64,000 bases of DNA from the NCBI GenBank assembly GCA_025200525.1, contig CM045762.1, forward strand, positions 77,683,217 to 77,747,216, written 5' to 3'. The notes under the pieces were generated by a model that was not told where the DNA came from, made no database searches, and worked only from the letters and a program-made list of their open reading frames with translations. The translations under genes and the position numbers were made by a program. The stretch is from Camellia lanceoleosa (lineage: Eukaryota > Streptophyta > Magnoliopsida > Ericales > Theaceae). Below, piece by piece: positions 1 through 13,500 of this stretch. Every line of letters starts with the position of its first letter. Positions within the stretch are counted from its first letter, which is position 1.

Positions 1-746
1 TGCAAACTTCTTGTTATTTTTACTTTTTGAGAATATTACAGCAAAAATGAACAATGAAAAAATGGAAACACAGGCTCCAGATTAAATCAACAAGAACATA
101 GAGGATGTTATTCTCCGAGCTAATAGATTGGGTGTTCTACATTGCTTAAGGTTGCTCTCCCTCTACTTCTTTCTCGATCCTCTGCTTCATTATAGGATTT
201 ACTGGGTTTGTCTTCAGGTTCTCAAGCTATTCTCAGACTATGTGGTGCTGGTGCTGGTGCTGGTGCTGGAGGTGGAGGTGGAGGTGGAGTAGCGGTGGCA
301 GCAGCAATGGTGGTGTTGGTGCTGGTGCTGGTGCTGGTGGAGTGGCAGCGACAGTGGTGGCGGAGTTGTAATGGAGATGATAGTGTTGGTGTGGTGGAGG
401 AAGTGGTATCCGTTTAAATGGTTTAAACAGATACCATGTCCAACCCATTTAAGCCCAATTTTAATTTGTAAAATGCAACCCATTTATGAATTTGGACAGG
501 TTTAGACCAGCTTTTAATGGGTGTAATTGGAGACAAAACTTCAAGTTCATTTTAAGCAACAATATATACATGCTCACTATTGATAAGTTGAATAGTTACT
601 TTTAAAATTTTGTATTTTTCCTCTTTGGAGATACACTTTCTAATAATGTGTGCAACAAAAAACACCATCAAAAATTTGTGGATAAGCAATCATACAGCCA
701 TGCATTTCACAGAGAGGGGACATGAATACAAGTATATATCACTTAC
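1..746 (-). other. ATXR3 intron (partial)
   Basis: No further ATXR3 exon can be read between base 1 and the donor next to 747, so this is the beginning of an intron over 740 bases long. It contains a trinucleotide repeat at 243-400 and otherwise AT-rich sequence. Confidence 0.6.
243..400. repeat. GGT/GCT trinucleotide repeat in ATXR3 intron
   Basis: Imperfect runs of GGTGCT, GGAGGT and GGTGTTGGTGCT. Open reading frames on both strands here are low-complexity by-products of the repeat. Confidence 0.85.
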
Positions 747-3700
747 TTTGCTTCACAATTAGGGCGACATGAATGACAAATTCGACTTGCGTAGTTTGCT
801 TTGTGCATCGCATCAACAACAACTAAATCATACCCATCAGCATCACCCTGGCAAATAAGAGCACACGATCAAATGAACAAGTTGAAACAATCAAGAAGAA
901 ACACAAGGTCATAACAACTCAAGCACAAAATTTGTTCAAGTAAAGCATAAAGTGCACCTTTGGCCGCTCAAGATAAATGTTGTAGAACTCTGGCGCTGGA
1001 TCTTTAGAATTTTTTTGCAAAGAACGAATCCCATCTTGCTTCTCAAACCATTTCCAAGCAGGATAAACCTATAACCATAAAAAGGCAAATAAATATATAA
1101 AATTTTAAAAATTTTAAAAAAAAAAAGAGAAAAAGACCTTAACAAAAGTTTCAGCATCATAAAACTTTTTAAGGAACTCTAGTACAAAGCAACCAGCTCC
1201 AGTTAGAAGATATGTGAATGCATTTCAATCTATATTTGTTCTACAAAAATAATAATAAGAATGAAAATGGCTCCATCAAAGTCATACAAATCTCTTCTCT
1301 AGGGTAATAGGATAAAGCATGAGAAAATACATGGAAAATATTCTGAAAAAACTAGTTTTGAAACTAAGAAAATGTTATCATATTCCCAAAACTACATGTG
1401 GACTGCACTCCCAGTGCCATTTATCTTTGTTTTGGGCCTTGGTGTCATCTCCTTTCAAAAGGATACCTTTGTGTTTTATTTCTAGAGATTGGAGAGCCAT
1501 TTGTTATTTGTTATTTGTAATTTGCTCTCCACATTTCTTTCTGGTGGATTCATTGTCCTCCCTTTTTCTTCTGTATTTCTTGTCTTACTCTGTTCAATAA
1601 TATTTCTCCATAGCATATCCAAAAAAAAAAAACTGCACTCTGACTGCTCACCGTGTCATGGAAAATCAATTTAAGCAACAAGTATCATTCTATACAGCAA
1701 AAGCTCAGTTACATAAAGTGTGCAGTAAAAATTAACAATCTTAACATGCAATCATGGTAAAACAGAAATACATATTGATGAGAACTGGATAAGTTGTCAG
1801 AATATGATAATGATATTAGAAACATTGGCAGATACCACCAACAGCATGCATTCCCAGATACTCAAAAATAACTAATTAGTTTTTCCTTTCTCCTAGAAGA
1901 GTAATGCCATAGAAACAAACAAATTTACAAATTTGACTTACAAACAAAGGTTGCTCCTATAATTTTTTCTTTTTATACATAAATTTTTTAGTGTGTTCAA
2001 CTTCAAATATCAAAGCTTTATTGTTGCATAACAAATATATGGGAGTAAAATTTGTTCATAAGATTTGTGTATATGTATAGCATTTTCATTTTCTTAAACA
2101 TAACAAGCCTGCAGACAAATTAGACAACAAAGGATCAACAACCTGAACCTGAACTCAGACACAGCATGACTCTGAAAAATATGATAAAAAAATTATCATA
2201 TAGACACACCATGAAGCATGTAAGAAAACAATGCGCAAGGCCTAGAGTGACACTCCAAAAGACAGTGCAGAGAGGGAGAGAGAGAGAGGATCAATCAACA
2301 GTTTGTAAGAATTACCTTCATTTTTTAATTATTTAGACATACAACTATTGTTGAACTCCACAAGAAGGTTGGCATCAGTAATTTACATCATTGAAAACAC
2401 CCCCAGAATACATAGTAATGAACAAAATATGCATCCATACCTCACCCAAAAACTCCACAACAAAATCATCTTCGCTGAAGCCACCTTCTTTATTGCAAAC
2501 AACACCAAGCCCCTGATCGACACATCCCAATTGACAATTAAAACAGCACTATAACCGAAAAAAAGGTCACCAAAGTTAACCTTCAGAGAGAGATAGAAAA
2601 CAAGAAAACAATAATGCATACCTTTCTATAAGACACATAATTGTCCTCAGGACGACTATCAATGGCCTTCAGGATACATTCACAAAAACGTATAGTTCGT
2701 ATATCAATATCTTCCTCAGCAGTTTTTAGGATCTCCTTAACAACTGGCTGTAAAGGATACATCATAGGAGTGTTGCTGGTGCCTGTAAAGTTCCGAACTT
2801 GCTTATTCAGAGTACGAAGGAGAACATCTTCAATAAACAAATGCTTATCCTGAAGAGTCCAATCCGTTCCCTCAGGCATAGAATCAAGTATAAGATTATA
2901 AGTGTAAGGATCTATGCCATAAACTTCTTGTTCTATCACCTCAACTCCAAGCTGTTTTCTAGGTTTATAGTCCTTAACTTCAGGAATCTCCATATCAGAC
3001 TCCTCAGTGCCATTTCTCTGAGCACTGAGCTTTTCAGCATAGTCATCAGGTAAGGAAACCCGCATCTTCCGTTTCACTTCCTCCTCATCTGCTACAATAA
3101 CATATTGATCAATTACTTCATATTTCCTAGTAACAGGAGGAACAAGGCTTGCTTTGGTCATTCGAGCACCCCATTCACGTTCATCAGTCAGAGAATCAAA
3201 GCCATCATCTGCAATTGAGTATCCATCTCCTTTTGACACCCCAATTCCAATTTCTGATTGGAAATCCGAGTCACTTTCTGTGTCTGATGCAGTACTTTCA
3301 CTATCAGTCTTTGTTTCTTCAGAAGATCCGTCATGTTCATCAGATGTCTCACTTCCCGAATCCATAGATTTTTTATTCAACCTGGATAAACGCCTTCTGA
3401 TTTCTCGATCAGATGCATAATCTCCATAATCAGAACCACCACTAATGGAGGAGGTGCCATTACTTCTCATTTTCCTCTCTGTCACTTTATTGAGCTTCTT
3501 CTTATACTTTGACGTAGCGGGGGAAAACCCTGCAGATGAATCATCTTTCCAATTCTTCATCATTTCATCTCTTTCATAAGAAGGCTTAGAACTATTTTCC
3601 AATCGTGTGGCAAGTTGGATAAATAATGTAACAATGCGATTCATGTCTCCAGCATCACCACGGTTTTTTGCTCTGCATTCACATAATATGTGCCAAAAGG

Positions 3701-6700
3701 GAAGGAAGAAACTAACAGATTATCAAAGGGCAAGATATCTAGAATTAAGGGCAAAAGAAATTTAGCAGAGGGAAATAATCCAATAAGCAATATCAATTAC
3801 CAGTGTGAGGCCAATAAAAATGCTACAGAAACTACAACATGGAGGCATCAATGTTCCAAAATATTGCACAAAAGTGACAGGACGCCACTCAGTACAGTAG
3901 CCCAAAATCCTTTCTAAGGCCTCGTTTGGAAATAAGCTATTTTAGTAACTTTTTGGCTTTTTACGAACAAATGTGCAGACTTTTTGGCTAAAACATGTAG
4001 TTACCAAACGAGGCCTAAGTTTCATGGAATCGAGTTAAGGCCTTGGATGCAGTTGCATGTCCAGGTATCAGAGCCTTGTACCCCATCTAATACCAAAATA
4101 TTATGACACAGGAAATGACTGATTGGACAATTCGTCACCGTAACTTCTTTCCTTCCTTAACTAACAGTGAAGTGATGTTTATCTGCCCAAACAACTTATT
4201 CTGTACCTAGGTATATCTACATGCAAAGAATCAAAAAAATGGAGGAGGCATCTTGTGAAACATTAAGTGGATAAGATACTTGTTCCTTCACACCTATGCC
4301 AGAAATTATTGTTGAAATATATGGAAAAAGTAAATATACGGCCTCAAAAATCATACCCACAGACAATGTTGTTGTGTAGTGTCCTAAACAGGTACATCAC
4401 ACACAAACATGCCCGCACAGCATGCACAAAAACTGGAAATGAGAACCTTGGGGCCTGTTTTGTATAGGTTAAATCAGTGTTATTAAAAGCGATAAGCGCA
4501 CCAAGGCGCCAAGGTCTCTTGAGGCTTTAGGCGCAAGGCGCAAGGCGAGGCGCAGGCTTTATCAAAGTAAAGCGCACCATGACAAGTTAAAATAATATAA
4601 TTTAATATGAGACATATAAGCAAATAACTAACTGGTATAACATAAACAAAATGAAATATTGAACATTTAAAAAAATAAATACCAACACATATCGCTATTT
4701 TAACATAGACAAATGAGTATAAGCATGCATTTCAAACAGAGCACAAGAAAAGCAAATACAGATAAATACAGAATTTATTAAATACTGATAACTACAGAAT
4801 TTAATAAATACAGAATTTATTTTTTTCCCCTAACAGATAAATACAGAATTTATTAAATACATAATTTAATAAATACAGATAAATATAAAATTTAATAAAT
4901 ACAGAATTTATTTTTTTTCCCTAACAGATAAGGGGAAAAAAAGACTTGTATTTATTTATTTATTATTTTGTATTTGTATTTATATATATTTATTTATTTA
5001 TTTTGTATTTGTATTTATTTATTTATTTTTTTCCTAACATAATTGAAAAAAAAAATAATAAAAATAAAATAATAAAATAAAATAAAACAGAGATCAGAAA
5101 CAGACGAATCGAATGGAAGAAGAAGAAGAAGAAGAAGGAGGGGAGAGAGAGAGAGAGAGAGTGAGATCAGAAGAAGAATCGAATGGTCACAGTCGAATCG
5201 AATCGAGTGAGATCAGAAACATTCGAATCGAAGAAGAATCGAATGGTCCACAGTCAGAAACAGTCGAAGAAGAATCGAGCACAGTCGAATCGAGTGAGAT
5301 CAAAATAAAACATACCTGTGCGAAGTCGAATCGAGGTCCACAGTCGAAGTCGAATGGAGGAGATGGGTGGGCTTGACCTGTGCGAAGTCGAATCGAGGAG
5401 ACCTGTCCACAGTCGAAGTCGAATCAAAGTCGAGAGATGGAGAGGCGAAGAGACGACACAGATTAGGGCTTCGTTTCAGTCGTTTCAGTCAAAGATTAGG
5501 GCGTAAACATCAGTCGCGCCTAGGCGCGAGCCTTGCGCCTCTCTCACCTAAGGCGCGACTTCTTCAACAGCGCCTGGGACCAGCTCAGCACAGTTGCGCC
5601 TCGCCGCTCTTGCGCTTAGGCGCGCGCTTTTAATAACACTGGGTTAAATTGCACATTTTTTTATTTTGGTTTTGCTTTTGTGAGTTTATTAAATGCAGAA
5701 GATGAAAAATTTTGACACAAGATTTTTATCTGCTTCAATAGAATACAGATTTTAAAAACTCATAATTCATAGAGCTGTTTTAAATGTTTCCAAAATATAG
5801 GCCTCTTTTTAGGAAATTTTTCCAAAACAGTCCTTAAAAACAATTCCACCACACGAAATTCCAGTGGTCTTCATTTCCTTTGTTTTGAAGAGCAAAAAAA
5901 CAGTTCTGGAAAAAATCCAAACAGACCACAAGCATTTTCAGTTCTCACCCTTTATTGCTGAGGCATGCTAAAGGAAATATCCCCTAATAACCTATTAGTT
6001 TTCACAAGAAACCTCCATGTGAAGTCTATCTCAGCTGTCATAAGAACTAAGTCAGAACCTCAAGGAGATATTATTCCAATATCAATAAAAGTCCTATGGT
6101 TTTCATATCTAAAGCCTAACTGTCATTCCTAATGTTGTTATTCACCAAACACACAATATACAGCCTTCAAATACAGAAGCTTAAACTTACTTGATCGCAT
6201 CCCTGCACATTCGACTTATATCCTCTTTCACGGAGCCCAAGCCATGACCAGCATAATAGCCGTTCTTCATTCTATCCTCAATTTCAGCAACCTGGCCAAC
6301 AAGAAATATGCACTTCAAAATAAAATATAGCCCAAGACGACTCACAGGGCAAAGGTGAAAGCAACTATGGTAGTACCTTGGGCACAAAAAAATCAAAGGT
6401 ATTTTCTTTCATTATGTCTTTCAGACCCAGAGCAAGAAATTCCTTCATCCTCTTGTAACTATTTTCAGATTTTTTGATGGCCCAACGCCTCAAATGGGCA
6501 TCCCTAGATAGGATAGAAGACGATCTTCTAGCATCAAATAGCTTTGAGCGTTTGTACAAGCTTCTGCGGAATAACTGATTTGCTGAGTCCCTCCTATCCA
6601 AACTTTCAAAATAATCTTTCAGTCCACTGGAATCATCCATGCGAGTATCCAACACATTATGACTTTTGAACACTGACGAAGTTCTATCATTTATGTCTTT

Positions 6701-7523
6701 CAGAATCCTCATTTTTGAATGCGAAGCTCGGCTCTTCAACCAATTAATATTTAGAAATTTATCCACCAAATCACCAAACTGGCTGCAGCCTCTAATATCT
6801 ATACAAGATAAAGAAGGAAATGACTGAATAATTTCTTCAAGCATGCAAGTAGAGATGTTGGTGCAACCAAGTAGAACCAATGAAGTTATCTTCTCTTTCT
6901 TATACCCATTCTGCAAGCAAAAGCAAATAAAAACATTAGACTTGGACGAGGACAAATTTCTCAAGCCAACGCAAAATAATTTTTTGAAAAATAAAAAACA
7001 AAATAAGGAAAGGAAAAGAAAATCTACCATGATTTTCCAGATCATGGGATCTGTGCAACTAGGGCCAACAGATGACAAGTCAATTTGTCTGGAGATGTCC
7101 TTATAAAACTTAAACACTGCTCTCCAGTGCTTACAAGTTGCAGCAGCAAAAACAAGGGCTTTTACATCAGTTCGAAGGAAATGAAAGACTCGTGCCAGTA
7201 CATGACCATCCAGGAAACCCCAGCTCCCATTCTCAATCTCAGAACCTACATTGTCTTCTTCATGAAAAATAGCATCACTGCACAAATCATCAAATGTGCA
7301 TTCCTCCTGAACTGCTGGTACTTCTTCTATTTCATAATCTTCTTCGCTTCCATCAACCAGAAGCCTGGCTCTTTTGCCTGCACAAAATTCATTTGTGTGC
7401 ATAAATAATGTGTTACCTTTCATACTTTTTTACCCAAAAATAGCCAACGGTGAGTATGCATGTTATAAAAGAAAACATGACATCCACACATGACAATGGT
7501 CAGGAAAAAATAAAATAAAAAAA

Positions 7524-7568
<45 letters not shown>

Positions 7569-10500
7569 CCTCACAACCAGATTGATCATCGCGATGAACA
7601 AATATGGATTGCATGACCCACAATGTAAGACTAGATGTGTGAAGAGATTAAAAATCATATAAAAAATCATGTAAAAATAATTGATGCCTATTGGAGTAAT
7701 ATGGATCAGAAACATGGTGGAACAAAAAATATCTATCAAAAAAATGGGAAAATCCAATATCGCTGCCCATCATGCTTTAGAGTACAATATGCTCCATCAC
7801 AACTAAGTTGATCAGTTCACTAGTAACACTAGGAAAGAAATAAATTAATACAATTGTAAAAAGTTTTAGATAGCACTGACAGAGTAGAGGACAAGGTAGT
7901 TGGACAGATGGGTTAGACATCAATAATGAAGACCAAGGACTGCAAACAAAAGCAGTGATAGGATTTAAGTCGCATGTGCAATAGTGAAGAAAGGCACAAA
8001 AGGTGGTCCATTAAAAGAGAAACAAAACTAGCATCTAGCTTGAAAAACTTCTAGTTTTACATGAATGACCTAGCTAGAGCAAAATGATGAAAGAGAAACG
8101 GGGAAAAAAACATGTAGTCGCAGTACGGGACCATTAAATTGCATTGAGTTCATCTATAAGCTTGAACAAACATTCCTGTGTCACTCCCTAGCATAGTTGT
8201 CAAATCGGGATTCGTATCGTGAATCGAAATGGTTTCATACCGAATCGCGAATCGAATCGAATCGTGAATCGTGAAGTTTCAGTCACTTTTTCTAAATTAC
8301 TTAAAAACATATATCTATACATTTAAAGGTTAAATATATCTTTTAAATATGAAACATTTAAACTTAAATCAATAAAAATGTTATTTTCAATGATAATCAT
8401 GTAGTTTAATAGGATATTTCTTATCCACCGTTCTTAATAAAGATAATAACCAAATAGACAAATTATCAATTTCTAAAGTACCAATAATTAACAAAGATAT
8501 TAATATTTGGACAATAAGCATACATAAGTAACAGTGAACAAATAATAAGAAAAAATTATTTAGAATCTTTTATTTTAAAACCTAAAATATTTTAAAAGGT
8601 ATAACTGACCTCACATATGTAATATTCAATTATATTCATAGTGTAACTTTAATCTTAAATATCTTTAGAAAATATATTATGATTTTTTAAAGGAAAAAAA
8701 AAAAAAAAGGAAATAAAGGTTAAAAATATATTGGGTTTGACTGAATCTGATTGAATCCTATTAAAAACTCTATGATCACTAAAATAATAACAAATCATGT
8801 ATATATGTTGGTTATTTCGGTATTAAACACTATTACAAGTTGTATTATGTCATTTTCACTAAAAAGACAGAGAAAAGAAGAATCGAAACTATGTCAGACA
8901 CAATAATTTCAAAAATTGCATGAATCGTAAAAACTGAATCAAATCATGAATCGATCGTGAATCGTGTGATTCACTTCCAAAATAAATTCGCCTATAGATT
9001 CGTATCGATTTTACAAAAATGATTAATCGAATCGCGAATCGTAATATTTTGATAATAGAGCTCCCTAGACCTATATTACCTGGAACACAGATCATTTTGG
9101 TACGAGGAACAGGAAACTGAGCGTGATGCTCTAAAATGTGATATGTTAGGGTAGACTTATATAAATCACACTATTAGAAAGGTGCCTCTAATCAGTAGAG
9201 CAATTTTCCTTAAACACATTTCTAGGAGTATTATGGCCCCTTTTTTTGTATTTTGTTCGGCCAAACTCCATTCTCCTTACATTTTAGTTCATTTATACTA
9301 GATTTGTTTTCATTATAAGAGAAACTTTAAGAAAATAAAGAGGGAAATCCTGGAATCGCTTTGGAACACTAAATTCACCATTTTGGGGGGAAAAATGTAC
9401 CATGTTTCGGAAGGTGTGTTCCAAAACGTAAATCGCTAGGGTATTAGGGTTTTCTAGTAACACAGCCCTAGAATATCATATAAACATAAAAATTATTAGC
9501 TTCCCAGCAACCAAAACAAGAACAAATTGAAAGACCAAGATAAACCATGTGACAAGCAACATTGACACTAGAAATATCCCACAGGGGTGATTGAAGGTGT
9601 GCCCTGTAAACAGACACCACAAATTAAAAGCACAATGGAAGAAGGATTTCTCATAAATCATATCTTGAAACAAACATTCCTTTCTGCTAAACAAAAAACC
9701 AGGATTCTTACAGAAACTCTGGAGGATTTTACAATACCTGAATTCTGGAATTTATTATAGAGAGCTGGATTATGTATGTATTTTTCCATATCCTTCTTTG
9801 GCTGTTTGCCATTGATCCATGGATCTAAGACCTCATTTATAGCTGCAGCAAACTCCCGACTCTTGTATGATTTCATGACCAGTTCATGGAGCTTCCCCCG
9901 AGTAAAACCAATGAACTGTGGATGCAAGTTGTGGAACAAACTTGAAACAGTGGTGTTTTGACCAAGTGCCACACCTGTTGATTCTGTAAGAGAAGCTCCA
10001 GATGTTTGATTAATCTCTTGTCGGCTATTGATAGGAGTTTCATAAGCCTCTGCAGCAGAGGTAATTGGAACCCAAACTCTATCAATTTTCCTGAAAATAC
10101 TGCTATTCTTCTGGATAATACCTTGATCTGCCAGGCCTTGTAGCACTGAAAATGACAAAGGCCCTTGTTCATGCCCAGCACCATCAAGGTAGTACCACCC
10201 ACCTAAATGTAATTGTAAGTCATCTACTGTGGAAAGATGGCCTTTTGGTAAATTAATGGATGTTATACTCTTGGAGGAGCCATGTGATTCATGTTCGTGA
10301 ATACTTTTAGATTGAGAACCACCTTCTTCAGATGATCTCTTCACATAACCATTTCCAGAGTGAGGTTGAGCAGACCTTGAAGTGTATCTATCCTTTCCTC
10401 TAACTTTCATGCGAGGTTCAGAAACAAATGAACCATGGTCCTTAACCACACATGCATTTATCCTGATGACGGGAAGCATAGTTCCTTTTACTCCTCTTAC

Positions 10501-13500
10501 AACAACAGGTTTTGATTGACTTGATCTTCCAACGCCATTACAATCATTCCACTCATCTGGCAAGGAAAAGGCCCAAGGCAGGAGGTCCAGCCTTCTGTTG
10601 TGAGAAGGATAGTACAATTCATCTTTTTGATAACATCGAGGGTCTTCATAGCCAGACTTTGGCATCTGGCAAAGTGGATATCCATCATTGAGGACAAACT
10701 TCTTTTTCCAGGATCTGTCGTGGGCAGCTTCATCATTCGTCTTCCAATCCCCACCCTTACATGACCATCGTCCAGAGAAACAGTCACCAGAGTCAACACA
10801 CGAAAAGGCACAATCCCTATCAGACAGAGCCATTGAACTTACTGTAGCTTCTATCATTGCAAGTTCAGGGTACGTGGATAAGCCATCACCTGATTTTTTA
10901 TCATGTTGCTCCCCAGCACAAGACTGATTCCAAGGTAAGCCTGCACACATCCAGAATAAGTGCTTCTCCACAAGCTACAAGAAAATTTCATGTCTATGTG
11001 CATACAATGTGTAAAAGAAAGTATAGAACAGATCAAAGTGGTAAGGTGTATGTTATAAGCAAAATTCTAAAATGCTCAACAGTAATATAATGTTTCACTT
11101 AACTTTGCTAATTTATGTCACATAAAAACCATACATTATATTTAAATTTATGTTATATTTATACCAAACAAAAACTTATATAGGCCCTGTTTGGTAGGGC
11201 TTATTTTCAGCTTGTTTCAGCTTTTAGCTTAATTTAAGCTATTTTGATGTGTTTCGTTTAGTTTAACAATACAGCTAATAACTTTTTATAAGTCAAAAAT
11301 CAACTTATTCTTTGAGTGGTGGCGGAGAAGCTTAATTTATAAGTCAAAAATCAGCTTATGTTCACAGTTATAAGCTACAAGCTATTAAGTTATAAGCTAT
11401 AATCACTTTCCCACAGCTCTACCAAACGGGGCCATAGGTTACAAGTTGCAGACAAGAATACAGTAAAATGGAGGACCATTAGCATAGTCTTGTTACCGTG
11501 TTATATTGACATTTAAGTCCATTGACTTGAAATTAACTTCTTAAAATGCGTACCAAGAAAAGTGCTAATTTTGATTTCAGACCCAACCCTGTTAAGTAGT
11601 TTTCCGGTGATTTAGTGGATAAGAGAACCCCCGAGCTACCAAGAGATCATGAAGTGAAAATGAAAGAAAACAGGGCAACGGACACCAAATCCATACCTAG
11701 CCAAAAGAAAGTTAACAGTTCTGTTGCAAAGTCCTGAATAATCAAACTTCCATGAACGTCTATATCATGTAAAATATGGACTCCTTTAGCAACCTTGTTT
11801 CAGCCTCTATAATTGGATTTGTGGCCAAATCATGGATTTGTTGCCAAATCATGGATTTGTTGGCCATTTGGCAAACCATAATTGCATTTGTTAAACGAGG
11901 TCTAAATGCAATATCTCACGCTTTGACACAAAGTGGCAGGAGAGTCTCTTTCACAAAATGCAAAATTATGCACATTCGAAATTCATTGTTGCTTTTCCGC
12001 ATATGCCACTTGGCCCTCACTAGTTTGTGTATATTACAAAATTGCCCTTGATTATAAAGTAAAAGAAACATAAACATAAGATCATTATGACTTGAACCAA
12101 GCTAAAATGGCTGTGAGGTGTAAGTCTTCCTTGCCAGCTTAACCCACCGAAGCCTTGATACATGTTTTGACAGGTTTGTTAATAAAACTAGTTCATACTG
12201 TGCAATACTGTACCAAACATATTTATGTGATATTTTTCCTTTTCTGAACTCTACATATATAATGTTACTACTATCGATTTAATTTTTCGTTTTTTTATAG
12301 TTTTATCAAGTGAATAAAGATATACACACGCACACATAAAATACAACTTCATTAACTTTAACTGTTTTTAACATTTAACAATTATATACTTCATTGTTAA
12401 CAAAATATATAAACAATTTGGAATTCATGATTAATTTATCCAAGGGTGAAATTGATATTTAACACTCATCATCATTTTCACAATACTACAGCCAACAGTT
12501 ACATAATCACCTTTGACAGATACAACACTTCCAAGATATAACATCCAAACACTAAACTGATTATAACAAATGAGATAATGCCATGAGTCACCAAAAAACA
12601 TTTCTGCGCCAGTAGTTTTAAACTGCTATGGATCGATGGTTTAAATTGTGTCTACTTTAAAAGTTCAGGCTTAATTTTATTTTTATTTTTTTTAAATGTA
12701 GTGTTTAATTTGTTACTAGGGTCTAAGGGGTTTTATTGTAATTTTCCCAAGGATTTAAAATAAAATATATAAATACATAAATAAAAATAAATAAATAAAT
12801 AAACTATAAAAATTGAATGCTAAAACCACAAACACATTAATTGACAAGGATTTATTTTCCAGAAAATTTAAGGCTAATTACAAATAATGCCAAAAAAAAC
12901 ATTTACCTGCAGAATTACACCATTTCTCCCACTCTCCATGCTCAAATGTCATTTTCAGCACTTCTGTAATACACCAGGATTCCAAAAGCATGAATAACAG
13001 AATAAAATAAGATATCCATAAAAAAAATATGTATTGAAAAAAAAGGAAGATGATTACTCCTACTAATGAACATATTAAAAGATACCTAAAGTTAAGAAAA
13101 AGCAAAGAAAAAAAAAATTACCCCCAACTGTCTCAAGTTCCTGGCCAGGAATAACATTATGACCCTCCAACAAGGCTCCTACTCTTTCATCAATATGAAG
13201 ATCTTCTAAAGTCTCAAATCCGCACAAACTCTCATCTGGGCAGATCACTGGCTCCGGCAAAGTGGATGTCATTTCCTCACCTAGCTGATTAGCATATTGA
13301 ACAGTATCTCCAACATCTGCCAATAGATTACCAGAAGCCTCAGGAGGGCTTACCAGTTGCGTAATAACGTCTGACACAATAGAAGGAAAATTCAGAGTCA
13401 CCAATGGGGAAACCGCATTTTCAACAGTAACCCACCTGTCACTGTCCAAGTGCTTAATCAAGTGATCAGACACAAGAAGGCCTTCTTCCATAAGTGCCTT

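Noticed and set aside
7420..7757. Tyrosine- or isoleucine-repeat frames
   Set aside because: Translation of the AAT microsatellite.
4475..9060. Common GAATCG words in both intronic hAT elements as proof of one family
   Set aside because: The words lie internally in one and subterminally in the other, and their termini differ.
11776..12051. 91-codon plus frame in ATXR3 intron
   Set aside because: Contains short duplicated sequence and no recognisable domain; likely chance.
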